Below, piece after piece: positions 27,301-42,300 of a stretch of DNA of 64,000 nucleotides. The notes below the pieces were generated by a model. The model had not been told where the DNA came from. It saw nothing but the letters and a program-made list of their open reading frames with translations, and did not search any database. The stretch's first letter is position 1. The number at the start of each line of letters is the position of its first letter. Source of the stretch: Azorinus chamasolen (taxonomy: Eukaryota > Mollusca > Bivalvia > Cardiida > Solecurtidae); NCBI GenBank assembly GCA_963576725.1, contig OY755238.1, forward strand, positions 28,539,201-28,603,200, written 5' to 3'. The position numbers and the translations under genes were made by a program.

Positions 27301-30300
27301 CCGTATCCAGAGTCACAGATGAAAACCTGCTATATACTTGCCACCAGAATTTGTGACGTCAAACTTTGTCTTGATCTTCCAATTGTGACAACATTGAACC
27401 CCACAATCTTGTCCAGCTCAACACGTACCTGTAAGAAAATGTATGAACATAATTCACATTCTGAGGCGCAAAAAGGCATCAGTAGGAGAGAATAGGTTAA
27501 AAGTACACATATACAAAAATGGAATATTTTGAGACGGCAATATTCACGGGGGTAACTGCATTGTCATATGCAATGATCTCTATAAGTACACTAAGACCCA
27601 TAAGCTCTCTGTGGTTTAGTTTTATAGTCAAGACTACAATGTATACAGTTAAAACTAGTTAACCGTTTTCCATGTTGTATTATCATGTAAGAAATATTGA
27701 CATCTTGAATATTAATTACATTATTTTATATAATGGCATATGAACATAGGGCTTTTTGGCTCAGACAGGAGCTGTAAAATGAGATCTATATTACACCATA
27801 AGCAAACAGAACAGACCCTGATCAGACGAATCTTATAAGATCCATCTGATCTGGGTCTACTCTGTTTGCATAGGAAAGGGTTAATATGAATACTTTATAT
27901 CCCCTTCTCCTGTATTACCGTTCCCCTTAGCAAAATAATTATCATAAAAACAATTGCTTTAAATGCAACAAGGAGCTTCCTTGAAGGAATAGTGAGAAAA
28001 AATATTTTTCTAACAGAAAATAACACTTTAAGTAAACAAATAACCCAACAATTGAACCAAATGCCGGTTCTTTTATCTCACTCAATGCTGCAAATGCAGC
28101 CGCCATGTTTCCTATATTGCCGTTCCTATGACGTCATAATCTCCCACTCAAAGGTGTTTGAGCACAATTGGGTCAAATATATACAGCACAAGAAAGGTTA
28201 AGTCCTAGACACTCACTACACCTAATAAACATTTTGAGTCATGTTGAACTTTGTATTAATCGAAATCATTTTCAAAATCACCACGAACAAAATAAGACAG
28301 AATTATCAGCCTATATTTTCAAATGTTATTTTACAAAAAGTGTGAGCTGAGAATTGATTATAAAAAATACATATACATATTACAATCAGCTAAACAGATA
28401 ACACTCAAAATTAAAGAAATACCAACATATTTACAATTTAGATGTGTACTGGGGCATTTTATTCAGTACAGAAATGTATTTATGCCGTCTGATAACAGAC
28501 TCCATTGTACAAAATTTGACATGAGTCATGTTCATAACATGAACCCTAAGTTTTGCTGAACAGTATACTTGTGACGTATTATTTGCTTGGTCACGTAATA
28601 AGGACCTGCATGAACGTTTCCGCGGCATCTGTCAAAGGATATAGAAAATATAGATAACAATTTAAATAGGTGGGTGTTTAATGCAGGGTGGACGTCATAC
28701 AGAAAGGCCTGAGAGGAGCTTTCGGCATGAATTTCTGTCTTAAAGACCAGTGATAATACTTGTTCGAAAGTTCGAGTTATCTGGAGTTTACTCAATTACA
28801 AGCAATAAAAGAGATATAATGTTAATGGCAGATGTGTATATGGAAAAATAGTCAAACAGGGAGAGCCACACACGAAATGACACCGCACCAAACACCATCA
28901 AACAAGAAACGGTATAGCCACAAGACAAACATAACAGGACGCATATCAAGACGAAAAACATTAAACTTTAAGCATATTAAACAACAAAATTGACCATAGG
29001 CTGAAAGCAGGAGTACCGCTTTTGAACGGTCAGTAACCAAAATAAGCTACTGGGGGACCTATACCTGGTTTACGGGTACCCAACCTCGTCCTTATCTCAC
29101 TTTCACCAAAGTCAAAATGTAAATACCCCCCCCCCTCCAGACAACTTCACAACATGAATAACGAGGTATGAAAATGATTTGAAAATAAACGTTAGAGGTA
29201 AACAAGCGACGTCATCGTTCAAATGACGTCATAATTTAAAAGTACGGGAAACATATATGAAACACTTCTACGCCGACATTTTATAAAAATAGATCGCAAG
29301 AATATACAAATACTAGTGGATATTAAGTATACATGTACAACCGCTCTGTACACGTCTTTATAATAAATTATATCAGTACACAATTATAAAGAAGTGTCCT
29401 TATAATTATGTTATGCAGTTTCATCATTTAAAATTAATGGATAAAGTAAAACCAAACATATACACCTGCAAACAAATAAACGAAATTTAAACACACACAA
29501 AAAACGATGGCATCTTATTAAAAAAGCTGGATACAGGACTATCCGTCGGTACTCCCATAATACATGTTATAGAATACATTTTTGTCAATGTTCTGTGTAC
29601 ACATGGTTTATCCGATATGTCGTATAGTTACGTACTCTGACAGGTTTGGATTTGTAGTTGAAGACCAACAGTTGAAGGTCAAACTGTTCACCCCTGACCA
29701 CAGCATAGGGTAGATTCATTGACAGGAAAAACTCCTGGAAAACGGTTACCTGAAACAATATATAACAAGCCAATTCATAGAATTGATATCCCCTGCCAAA
29801 GGTAATACCTAATAAAACGGCAAACAATTATGGGGAGCGGGATCTTATCTTAAAATAATCAATTAAAAACAAAGACGGATATGATAGCCCTGGATTTTAC
29901 TTGCCTTTGATTCATTTGATGCCTTAAATAGATATCTTGACCAACTTTATGAATATTTGGCCAACTCACTGTTTTCTATGACAATCTTTAATAATTGTGT
30001 ACAAGTTTTGACACTGAATGAGCCACAGCAAGTGGAAATGTGCCTTCTTTATTACAAAATTATAGACCTAGACTGGCTGCCGCATCTCCGCTGTTGCATC
30101 TGATCCAGTATTTCTAGTTTTTGCATTAGTTGTAGTTCTGATTAATTCTGATATAGTGAATCAGTAACTATCGGATTGGACGTTGCATTGATGACGTGTT
30201 TGCTGATATATTTCTGAACTGTTTGAATCATAAGGCCTATCTTAACTTGACACTGCTTGTATATGAAACTTGAGTAAAGCATATTCAAGTACGTAATACA

Positions 30301-33300
30301 AAACAGTATTGAATGCAATACAGTATCCTCCGCTTTCAGCAGGGGATTAGGGCAATAAATATATGATTTTTTTAATCAAAGGGGAACAACTCATGTCATC
30401 TGAAAAAGTAACACATGGGAACGATGTCATGGCAATAACAAATATTCATGTTGAGTTTCATTGAATTCTGTCAATCCGTTACAGAGATATAGAATTGGAC
30501 GGAAACATATATGATTTTAGTATCAAAAAGCATTAACTTCTAAATGTTACAAGTGACTTGGACAAGTAATAAATGAGAATGATGCCCCGGTGATAACAAA
30601 TATTCATGTTGAGTTGTATATGTAGAGACATATGGCATCAGACGGGAAAAATGTCATTTTTGCGAATAAAAGGGCAATAACTCCTAACCTAAATAACGCA
30701 AGTTATATATGGGAACGATGTCCCAGTTATAAGAAATACTCATATCGAGTTTCATAGAATTCTATCAATCCGTTACAGAAATATGGCATAGAACAGGGAA
30801 AATGTCATTTTTGCGTATAAAAGGGAAAAACCTCATACATGCCACAAGCGATCTGGAAAAGTAATACATGGGAATGATGCCCCAGTAATAACAAATATAC
30901 ATGTAACGTTTCACTGAATTCTGCCAATCCGTTACAGATATATGGCATCGGACGGGACAATGTCATTTTTGCATATAAAAAGGCAATAACTCCTAAGTGC
31001 CACAAGCGATCTAAAAAGTAATATATGGGAACGATGCTCTAGTAATAACAAATATTCATGTTCGAGTTTCATTGAATTCTGTCAATCCGTTACAGAGATA
31101 TGGCATCGGACGGAAACCGGACGGACGGATGGACGGAAACCGGACGGACGGATGGACGGACGGACGGCAGCACGTACAAACCCAAAACAGTATCCCTCTG
31201 CCTTTTGCAGGGGATAACAACAAACAATTAATGGAACGTATCAATCAAGACTATGTCACATATCAATAAGACAGACTTGATGTGAAAGTTGATAATAGGA
31301 CACAGACTGCAAGCGTACAAAAAACAAGCTAAATCAACGGAATTGTTTAAGAAAAACATAATTCTGCAAATATTTTGACATAGGGTGAGTTCTTTATCTG
31401 TCATGTTGATAAAGAATGTCAGTGAAAAACACAAACAAAACCCCCAAATTCACCCAAAACGCAAACAGGAACCCCATCCTGAAACAAAAACAACACAACA
31501 AACCCCGAACAACAACAACCACAACAACCCCAAAACACGACAAACGAAACCCATGAGCAGATTCCCAAAATAAAAACCCCGAACAACAATAAAACACCAA
31601 AACAAAACCAAAGCCCAGCAACCAAAACCACACCACACTTTTTGTTAAAATACTTTATCACAATTCCAAAATAATGTGGGCACTGTCATGAGTTTTATAT
31701 ATATTTGAAATGTAATGTTCAAGAAGTGTAAGTAGATAAGGTAACTTTTTGTACATGTCTGGAGAGGCATTTGTCAAATATGCAGCATCTGATACGGATC
31801 TATCCTGCGTGACTCTCATTAGCACACACACTATTTAACACTGTTTAATGTTCATGTAAACAAATTAGTTTTGGCTCAGACAGAAACTGTAGAATCGGAT
31901 CTTTATTATATCTTAGCAAATAGAGCAGATTCTGATCAGACGACACCTACTGGAGCCGCCTGATCTGGGTCTACTCTGGCGGAAGAAAAGGGTTAATGAT
32001 TAGGCGTGGTGAATGACACTTCGGATAACTTGTCCACATATAGCTTTACCTCAACAGGGGTTGCCACACCTATGCCATAGTCTGCATTAAAAGCAAACGC
32101 TTTCATCTTCCAGTTTGTTATAGTGTCAGGCACAACTGCATTGAATTTCAACGATCCACTACGACTGAAACGAAATAAGTCATATTGTCATAGCTCCAAA
32201 TATTTGAATTAAACCCTAGCCCATATGCAGTATACATAATGAGAGAGGTGACGCTGTATAAATAAAATAAACTCCGCCGGCAAATCGTGAAGTCTATTCC
32301 CGTTGAATTTACGGGAGAGCGACAAGAAACTGCTTACCAGTCACAAGGAGTCAGTAAAAGCTCATGGAATCCTCTAGTAATGTACATGCCAAGTAGTTAT
32401 AATCTGCAAAAGTTGACATGTTAAGCAGTGGTTAACGAATCGATATTTGTCAAATAGGTCAAATGCTGATGAGAGTACTGGTTAATACAGAATATCAAAT
32501 ATTGATGTCTATTTGAAAAAGGATTCCACAGATTTTCAATATACAATTTCACTCTCATGGGACAGTATTCATGTGAGATCTCCTAACTTATGCTCCTGAT
32601 TATATTCACTAGATTCACATGTGCCACCTTTGATTTAGATAAGGTGTCAAGTCACTCAGCATATCTGGCTTAACTGCAGGTTGCTTGCTGAAATACCTTT
32701 CAAATCAATTATGATATATGAGATACAATTAAATAGAATTCAAAACCAACTCGATAATGGTAGTTCAAGTGATCGCCTGTCAGCAGGGAAAATACCTGCA
32801 ATACCATGAAATGCAGCTGAACATGTAGCCATTCGTAAGAGAAAATAAGGGTAAATAATAATTGACTGGCTTGTTGCCTCACGCACAAAAGATGTTCACA
32901 ATCTGTAGGCACAAAACATAATTACTTAAGTTTACAAACAATATAATGTATTTTATCTAATGTTGAGGGGAGGGACTGGACAATAACTCACTTCGTTTGC
33001 ACAAGGTTCCATAGCCAGGTCTCTGGAAAATGTTTCCTAACTCTTATATCGTCATTACTGGAAGCATCGGCTTTGTTTTCCCACTGATCATTCTGTCCCT
33101 CGTTCTGTTCCCACACTGGTAAAATGGTTTGGGGATTAGAAACTGACAGCATTCTTGCAACAATCCCTGAACCTGATACAATATACAATTATGTATAGAA
33201 ATAATGATAACTGTTGTTTTAGTTTTAAAATCAGGAGCATACTACATTCGTTTCACTCACTCACGTAACAGCTTCCTTTAGCCATGTGTTCTAAACTATC

Positions 33301-36300
33301 AATAAAAGTACGTAACACGTAACAAATATAGGACACACAAAATTGAAGGGAATTCATTAGGCCACGTTGCTAAATAATCATCAGAAGTTAATATGACTAA
33401 GATCTTACGCAAACACAAGGGGGATATGGTGGCACTTTCGGGTCATGGGTCTTGTGGAATGTTATGCATAAAAGAAAAAATATTTGCAAAATGATTTAGA
33501 CAAGTCACTGATGTTTTACGGTTATATTTGAGATATCTACACGTGTGGTCATTTCTAAAACCGTTACAGGTGGCAAGTTTGGTCGGCTTATTTAACACAA
33601 AGTTCGAGTTTCACGTGCACGTAAGGGGTGGACATATCCGGTTCACCTGTTGGATAGTTGTCTTTACCAAAATATTGCTATTGTCGTATACCTACTAAAA
33701 CTAAGATATGAAACCGTGGGCATGCTGGTTGCTGGACTTCCTAGTGCAGAGGCTGCAGCCCGAGTCGGTGCATCTGTGCATCTGTGCGATTAGTGCAGAC
33801 CGCAAGTACAAGGGACTTTTATCATGGAGCGACAGATAACGCGTCTCAAAGTCACACTAATTATACAAACAGTGAAAATAAAGGTTTCTCCGTCAGACTT
33901 CCACACAACATAGAAGACGGTCAACACAGGACAACATGTAAAACATAGCATAAAACAAATGTGAAGGTCTGTTAAATATATGAATTTGCTGATGTCAGAG
34001 AAACTACAGGGATGTCACTAAGGGCACAACGGAGAAAAGGTTATATGTAAGACCGGTAAGCGTATCCTGTTTCCAGGTTTAAGAGTGCATCAATACAGAG
34101 CACTACCTCAGCCTGTCGCCAGGCAAGCGAAGACGGAAGCGTGGTTGCCGACTGTAAAGGAATCAACAATCAAACATGCAGTGCATTGCATTATAATGTG
34201 GTCATAACCTTTCTTCCTAAAACAAATAATGCCTTTGTTAAACAAAACATGAAAATGGATATGACCCCGAATTTTCCTATGTTTGTAGACCACGACAGCA
34301 GAGGATTCTTCGATAATAGAATTTGGAAACAAATATGAATTTATGATATCTGTAACCTTGCTCAAGAAAGTCATAAGTTATAACTGAATTACGACTATTG
34401 AAATCCTCTAGGAAATAACAGGCTTGGGCACTCCGAATACGTTATCTATATATTTATCACCACTAGACCGTAATAGCATTTGTCGTGTTTGGAATCAAGA
34501 TATTTTTCCGGCTAATATTATTGAACGGAAATCATTCGCCAATTTTAGTTACCACTACTTCCCTTTACCCATTCAAAATATGTATACATTCTTATTATTT
34601 GTTCACTATGTTTTTATACTCAGTCTCAATATTGGCCTTAAACCATGTTACTTTCCCTGAAAGATGTATGCTGCGCAAATTTCCGCAAAATTGCGTTTCA
34701 AACTTACTTCAGAATCAGAATATATGTACCTTAACACTTATGTAACACTAAACAGCACGAGTAGTAAATGGCTGTTTGTGTCGAAAAAATAGAAAAATGG
34801 ATTGCTACGGAAATCAACGGCACAGTGTTCGCCATTGGCCGGAATCTGTCGTAAGATTCAAATTTATATACTGGAAATAATATTTCGATGTATATGTAGG
34901 CCAACAACAAGTATCAGCCATTGTTCATGTGATAACAACCTAATTAATATTCAAAGCGTTGTTTCGAAATAGAATCGGAGTCATGCAAAACTTTGCCGAA
35001 GATGTCCGTTGGTTTCAGTATAAAAACCCCGTTTCTAAAAAGGAGGCTCTTTTTAAGTAATTAAGCAGTATTTGGATAGCGATAATATTTAGCTGACTAA
35101 ATATATCATGTCGTAAAATGGGTTGTAAACATTATTTTCATTGTGTGTATACTTGTACAGCTTCTGGTGTCGATTGATTAACAATTAAACAATACATTGT
35201 TTGCGCTATGTACTCACAAGTGTGTTTACAGAATGCCCTTAATCACTAAACGATGTTTTTAGTAACAGTGATATTTCTTTCCTTTAATTAACCCAATTAA
35301 ATGTATGTTCGGAAGCTTAAAGTGTCGTCTGTCCGTACTTAAACTGGCATACATCAAGTTAATACTGTCTTTCAAAACGGTAATACTGAAACTTACCAGA
35401 TGAAGTAAACTGAGGATTATTATTAACAATCGTTCCTGAAACAAAATAGGAAATCAAGATAAATGAAGAAGTCTGCAAAGTTCTAATAATGATACAATAT
35501 ATGTATACGAGTATGTATAACTTTGTAAAGACACGCACAAAACGCAACAGCCACAGGTCTTGTCTGCTATTGTCTCTGGTCGCTACGTTTGCCTTCGGTG
35601 GATCTCTCTATCTTTCAGAATACTTCTACAGTAGGTTTTGTGATATTTCGTTTCAACTAAGGGTTGCCTAAAAACGTTAATACAAGGATGGGTGATATCA
35701 TGGATAAGTAACCTTTATTATTCCTAATTGTAAATCTTGAAACTGATGGTATAATGGGACATTTTGGATACACATGGCGACATCAGCGTTACTGGAAGAT
35801 TGGGACCACATTCCAGTCGGCTAGATCAACAGTCCCATAACTTTAATGTCGCAGTATACGGGAAGCCGTTGAGGCCTATAAAATTTGGACAGTGTCAGTG
35901 AAATACTTCACCCAAGGTAAAGCATTACGCGTCTCTTTCATGCCAGCGTTATTCTCTCAAAAAGGAATCTGCAAGTATTGGGATTTCCGATTGTAAAAAC
36001 CACCATGTCACTGTGCCACAACATGAAAAACGTTAAGTAATTTCGAATTCCAAGATATTTTTGGATCTTATCAGAATCATATATAAAAGTAACCTATTTC
36101 GCTGTCTCGTACATTAAGGGAACTACAATGACCTTAAAAATTTCGTAGACATTTGTTTGTCATTGGATAAATATTTGTCAACCTACATTGAAATCCAGCC
36201 TCGTTTGTATTAAAGCAATATCTAGAACACGTTTTAAAACCAACTACACTTGCTAAACTTAGTAAACAGATACATTTCTGAAACAGTTGAACTACAATAA

Positions 36301-39300
36301 TGAAATCGTTTCATAAGGGGTTTGAAATCCTACCCGTAGAAATATATTGGCAAAAAGCCCCGTCTAAGGTGATGATAAATTGCTACATCATTTAAAACAA
36401 CATTGTCAATATTGACAGATAATAATGTAATGATCCTAATTCTTATGAGCTGTGGTCGTTTGTGAAAGAGACGCTACAATTAAACATGAGTGCAGAAGAA
36501 TGGAGCTACGTCCATACTTTATTTTAAGAGTATAAAAAAATCTTATAGTCATGATTAACACAATTTCATCCTGGTTACATTTCGTATGTTTTACATTTCA
36601 GTACTTGTTATTGTTGAAGACAACCCAGTAATCTAATACATTTCGATAAAATGAAGAATTGAGACATATAAATTCAATGACATGTGAATAAATATGTCCA
36701 TAAAGCGGGAGATCTTTCGAAAGCAAACGTAGCAATGCAAAAAGAGCAGATTAGGTTTTATTCAGTTTGTCAATGAGTAGCGCAACACTAGTCACATCCC
36801 CTAGCATAAGCAGTATTCAATTGTCAAATCTAATAACACCAACACCAATGATATCGAAACACCAGAAAACACAACAACACTGAGAATGGAGTACGGGCGA
36901 CTTTTTTTAATGACCGCCAAACTTAATTCTTAACTCAACCTGCTGTTGTGAAGTACATATATAAGTGGGAGATCCTTCGAAAGCAAAGGTATCAATGCAA
37001 AGAGAAAAAATTGCAGATTCAGTTTCAATGAGTGTTTATCCTTCGAGATCATGAATTTCAGTACTTCTTGTTCTGAAAATTGAATACCGCTTAAGCCGGT
37101 GCTAGGGGGCGTGAGCAGTGTTGCACTTTCAATTACTGCCCATGAACAGACTCAATAAAACCGAGTCTGCAATTTTCTCTTTGTATTGCAATTTTTGCTT
37201 TCGGGGGATCACCTCCCTTCAGAATTTATAGTATTCAAAAGTACAACACTACTCATGCTCCCTAGCACCGGCTTAAGCAGGTTAACCCTTCTCTTGCTGA
37301 ATTTTAAAATACAGTTTTCCTTCTTTACCCATGCACTGTTGTGTAATTACATATATCTGCATTGTGTACACGTAATTCGCTGTGCAATCAATGCTGTGGA
37401 GTGAACTGGTTGCACAATCAATTTGTAAATAGTGCAGACCCTGATGAGACAGCTCCTGCAGGAGCTGTCTCATCAGGGTTTTAACTATTTACAGGTAGGT
37501 ATATTGACGTGAATAGCAAGAGAAGGGTTAAGAATTCGACATGGAGATAAACATGAGGTTCCTGATCAGGGAACACTTTGAAAAACTGGCATCTCATTTG
37601 GAACTGCACTGTGTGTTGTGGTGAAATTAAGCGACACTGGAGAGCGGGTGAAAGCGTTAATTCCATAGTTTAATTAACGTCGTGTATATACACATACTGA
37701 GAGGAAAAAGAAGTGCATGGTAATATCATCGGAGATATCCTTGAACGCGGCTTTCAAATACAATAAAAGGCAACGACCATTTCCCTATGTTATAATGCAC
37801 TTGATCCAGTATAAAAATGTGCACATCGATCTAACGCTATCTTCTGTTCGGGGGATATATGAAACACGAATATATCGGGCACAGCAGCCTTGTATCATTA
37901 AGAAAGGCACATCGCCATACCTCGTAGGCTTTATCTCGACTCATCATTTTTCAGTAGTATGCTTTGTATTAGATCGTATGCAACAATGTCACAGCTGGCG
38001 GCAGGCAATTTTGATGTTTTTGCAAGGTAAACGACAAATAAAGGTCGCGATGCATTTTGGTGTGTATGTAACCACTACCAAAGACTTATCAGCCGTCGGA
38101 GGCAAACTGGTGAAAACGACAGACATATATCAGGACGTTCGCACGTTACTCTGAAACGTTAGAATATATTAATTCGGCCATCTTCCCTCTATTGTATGTT
38201 TGTTTTGTCTTTGTGCGTCTCTTGATGTTTTTATAGTTATGTACATTTGCTGTTTCCTTGTGTTGCTGTTCGGGCGACTGTTTGTTCTGTATGTGGTGTT
38301 TCTTGCATGACTCATTTCTGTACTTTGATCATATGCGCAATCGACACCTCATTATCACAGAAAGTGCTCTTGAAACTGTTGATAATCATGACCGTCCTAT
38401 CCATTCTAAAAATGTAAGGAATATATTGCGAGTGGTTGGTCTGAAGGCACGACACCAATTATTCGTAGGCCCATCTCTCACGGCAGCTCATCGCAGGCGC
38501 AGCATGACTTGGGTATGGACACATGCTTCCAGAATATTCCCAATGAGACAGTGGAGACAGGTTTTTCTTTACCGATGAACATCTGTTCTCCCTTGTTTCG
38601 AGCTGACGGTGGACGTAGGGCATATCGATGTCGTGGGACCGTTTTACCGACGCCTGCATTCGGTGGCTGATTAATTATGTTGTGGGAAGGAATTTCACAT
38701 GGAACAAAACCGCCACTGGCTGTGGTAGAGGGTAATTCAACTACTATATGGAAGTGTGGTCATACAGGGTCTGGCATTATTCTCTACATAAACTCTATTT
38801 TTATTACAGATTGAACCCATTATGTTTCGTACATCCTGAGTTTCTGTTTCCTCTCAGTATATTTAAACAACGTTGTGGAATTAATCGTCTCGTCTTTGCA
38901 ATGCATTGACAATAAATGCATTAGTCAAGACATGTGCAGAATGTCTATCAAAATAGTATAGCGTTACGGAGTGAATATGAAGTTGCATTAATGATGATAC
39001 CCTGTTTTAAGGACAACGGTTCGGGTAGTGCGTGTGACATACTTTCGGGTTATGGACATAATGTTTGTGAAATTATCTGAAATCAAACGAAGGAGTGTAG
39101 AGATTCGGAACTTATTTGGAATTATTTTATAAAAGGACCAATGGTCATGGAGATGATTTGACATTTTCAGTATTGTTATGTTTTCCGGTCATTCGATATC
39201 ATTAGTTTCGATGATTGAATACCGGTTTCGCCAGTGCTAGTGAGAGAAGGACCTGAGTAGTGTTGCACTTGTATTAACCTCTGTCGTCTGTCGTAATGTT

Positions 39301-42300
39301 GACCTTGAATATATTGACCCGGTCCCAACGTTATGTGTTACAGTTGATACTATTCCGTCTAGTGCTTGATTTTAATTTCCAAAACCTAACAGAATATGAA
39401 ATGATTATGAAATAATTATATACTGATGGGTGTTCAGATGAACTGATGGGCGAACATATTGGTCACTATATGGCATTTATCAGACACAAGGACATTATGT
39501 ATGCCATCATATATACCCACCTGTAATGAGAACACATGCATTAAATGCATTTAGAGCTATAGGCTGGTGATGTAAAGTTTGACAGACAGAACGAAATACT
39601 CTTTGCAGGCATGTTTGTTCACAAATTACAATCATTTTGATAGTGTTGGTATATGTCCATTCAATTAAAGAAGGGTACAGTTTCCCTTTTGGCTATGAGA
39701 GGAATAAGAAACAGGGTAAAACATGGAATGTCATTTGTAAAACCAAAAACTTTGGAACAGGGACATAAAACGGTTCGTTTGTTGGTTCCAGATAAGACGT
39801 CGTTTAAATAACTTGATAATGTAGATTGCTCTTATAAGTTATCTTACCAGGGTCTATACTTCTCACCGTATAAATAAGCATGGCTTAATATATATATTTT
39901 ACTCAATTATGAGTAACAAATTAAAAGGCTTATTTGACGTTTGATAAGATAGAAAATGTATATAAATAATGCTTTAACCAACATACCTCCAGATGCCCCA
40001 AAGGTAGCAAGATCAGTGATATAAGACAGACCAGCATCCTGTTAAACGAAAAGAAATTAGTTCATTTGCCACCACGTGACCTGCTCAGTGTCACAATGCC
40101 CTAAACCCAAGTTAACCCATATGCGCCCAGTGGAATCATCCATGTTTATATATTGGATTAGTCAATGTTTGATCGAAGGGATGCCTGGCCTATATTTTCA
40201 ATTTCGTTTTGTTTAATATTGAAATTCCAATCAGCAAACAGTGTCGACTCTGATTAGACGCCACTGTTTGCATCTGTCCAATATACGGGATCGTAGGCAC
40301 AAATGGGTTAACTGAAACAACACTTCAATAAGGCCTTTTGTAGCGTAACGCATTCTCTAACTCTTATGATGTCACATCGTCTCCTTTATTTTCGATGATT
40401 TCGACCGAGGTTTGGTGTATTGGCAGTGTGACACATATCGGTCATAAAGCGCAGATTTGTTTTCGGTGGTGAGCAGGCAAGGAAGGTTATGTGAAAGTGT
40501 GTATATGTGCGCTTTTCCTTTGTGTTTTTTGATTTGCTATAAATTTTCGTGTGGTATCTCCTGTCTGACTTCTGGTCAGACGGAAGCTTTAGCACTGGCT
40601 TGCAATCCAAGAAGCGACAAGCGAGTAAGCAAGCACGACTGAGGCAGTTGTTGCTTATCCCATATTGCTGAGGGGGTACTGATTATATGAGTTGACCTTA
40701 CGATTAATTCCCCAAATTCGTCTTAAAAAGTGAACCAGCACAAAATCACAAACTTCTAATTAAAACATGTGACAATTACTTAATTAGCACAAATGATATA
40801 AGTTTTGTTTTTAGATTCCAATTGTTAGATCATCCCATTTCAATTGAATTAATAAACTCGGATTTAACCCGTTTGGCGCCAAATTTCTAATTGTCTTCTG
40901 CAAACCAATTTTGTTCAATCATTTGGTGAAATAAGGAAAAGAGATCAATAATTGCAAATTTCAAAGGAATGACGCAAATAAAGACAAATAGTAAAGTCCC
41001 TGATCATACGCCGTCTTCATAAGGCGGCGTCTCATCTGGGACGGCAGTATTTGTTGTGGTGCATTTATGAGACATTGTCGGTGAAAGGGTGAAACATCTA
41101 CCAGTTTTACACAGTCTACACCTATTACGAAATCACACAGAAAACCTGATTAAAATTATGCAGATTAAAAGAACATAGCAAGCATGAATTGTTTAAGTTG
41201 GACATAATCTGCAGCTATATCCATTTATATTCGGTTGCCAATGCGGTGCTGCAATCCTGTGTTGTAAATTTTGGAAGGGCTGAACTTTTTGTTTGAGTTA
41301 TCAAAAGTTCGAGTTATCCGAATTCCAGATATCGAATTTCAGCTGTACATATTTAAATTAGGCCCAAAGTAAATGTAGTGTATAGCTTATGATATAACGG
41401 TTATGCTGAATATTCAAACTGGAACGACACATAAAGTTAAACTATTGACTCCATGAATATGCATGCAATAACAATGAAACAATAAATATTAACCATTCGC
41501 TTGCTATTCGCGTCAATATACCTACCTGCAGGAGCACTATTTACAAGCTGATTGTGCAACCAGTGCACGGCAGAGCAGTGATTGCACAGCGAAATACTTG
41601 TACACAGTGAAGATATATGTAATTATACAACAGGGCATGGGTAAAGAAGGAGAAATGTATTTTAAAACTCAGCAAGAGAAGAGTTAATTAGTTCAAGTTT
41701 TATTATAAGCCACAAGATAGTTTGGTCACGACATTAATTGTAGAATCATATCTATATTATTTGCATAAGTAAACAGAACAGACCTGATTACACGAGTCCT
41801 ATAGGCGCCGCCTGATTTGGTCTACACTGTTTACAAAGGCGTAGAAAGGCGTATTTAACGGAGTAAAGGGTTAACTATACAGTACATTTGAGTCTTTTTA
41901 GCCCTCTAAAGTTTCATAACACTTTTTTCTAAACATTTGCCAGATGTATCAGTGTTTTACATATATCATGTAAAGATCTCTATCGATAATTAGAGTAGAG
42001 CATCGTGTTCGGGTTTCTCCGTATCCGTTTTCCTTTCTCTGGGGCGTCTGATTTTCCAATAGTTAGCGCGGAAACAGACAATGATCAACACAACCAACTA
42101 ATATTCATTATGAAATTAGTAACGTTGCTAGAGGAATTTAGAGACAACCACGTACAGAGTGTTCATAGTGTCTATACATTGTATGATTTATGCTTCTTCA
42201 CTCGTGTCCAGCATTCAAATGAAGTTAGATATTACAATACTGCATCCGTATTCTAATTTCGGATATGTTTTGCTTGATATTCATAATTTATGTTCAGTAA

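Noticed and set aside
31385..31661. Hydrophobic Cys/Phe-rich minus-strand frames of about 80 codons
   Set aside because: Composition artefact of the A/C-only tract; three overlapping frames are open at once.
33261..33286. 26-bp version of the candidate bait exon using the upstream GTGAGT
   Set aside because: It would not keep the reading frame between exons 15 and 17; only the 30-bp version is compatible.
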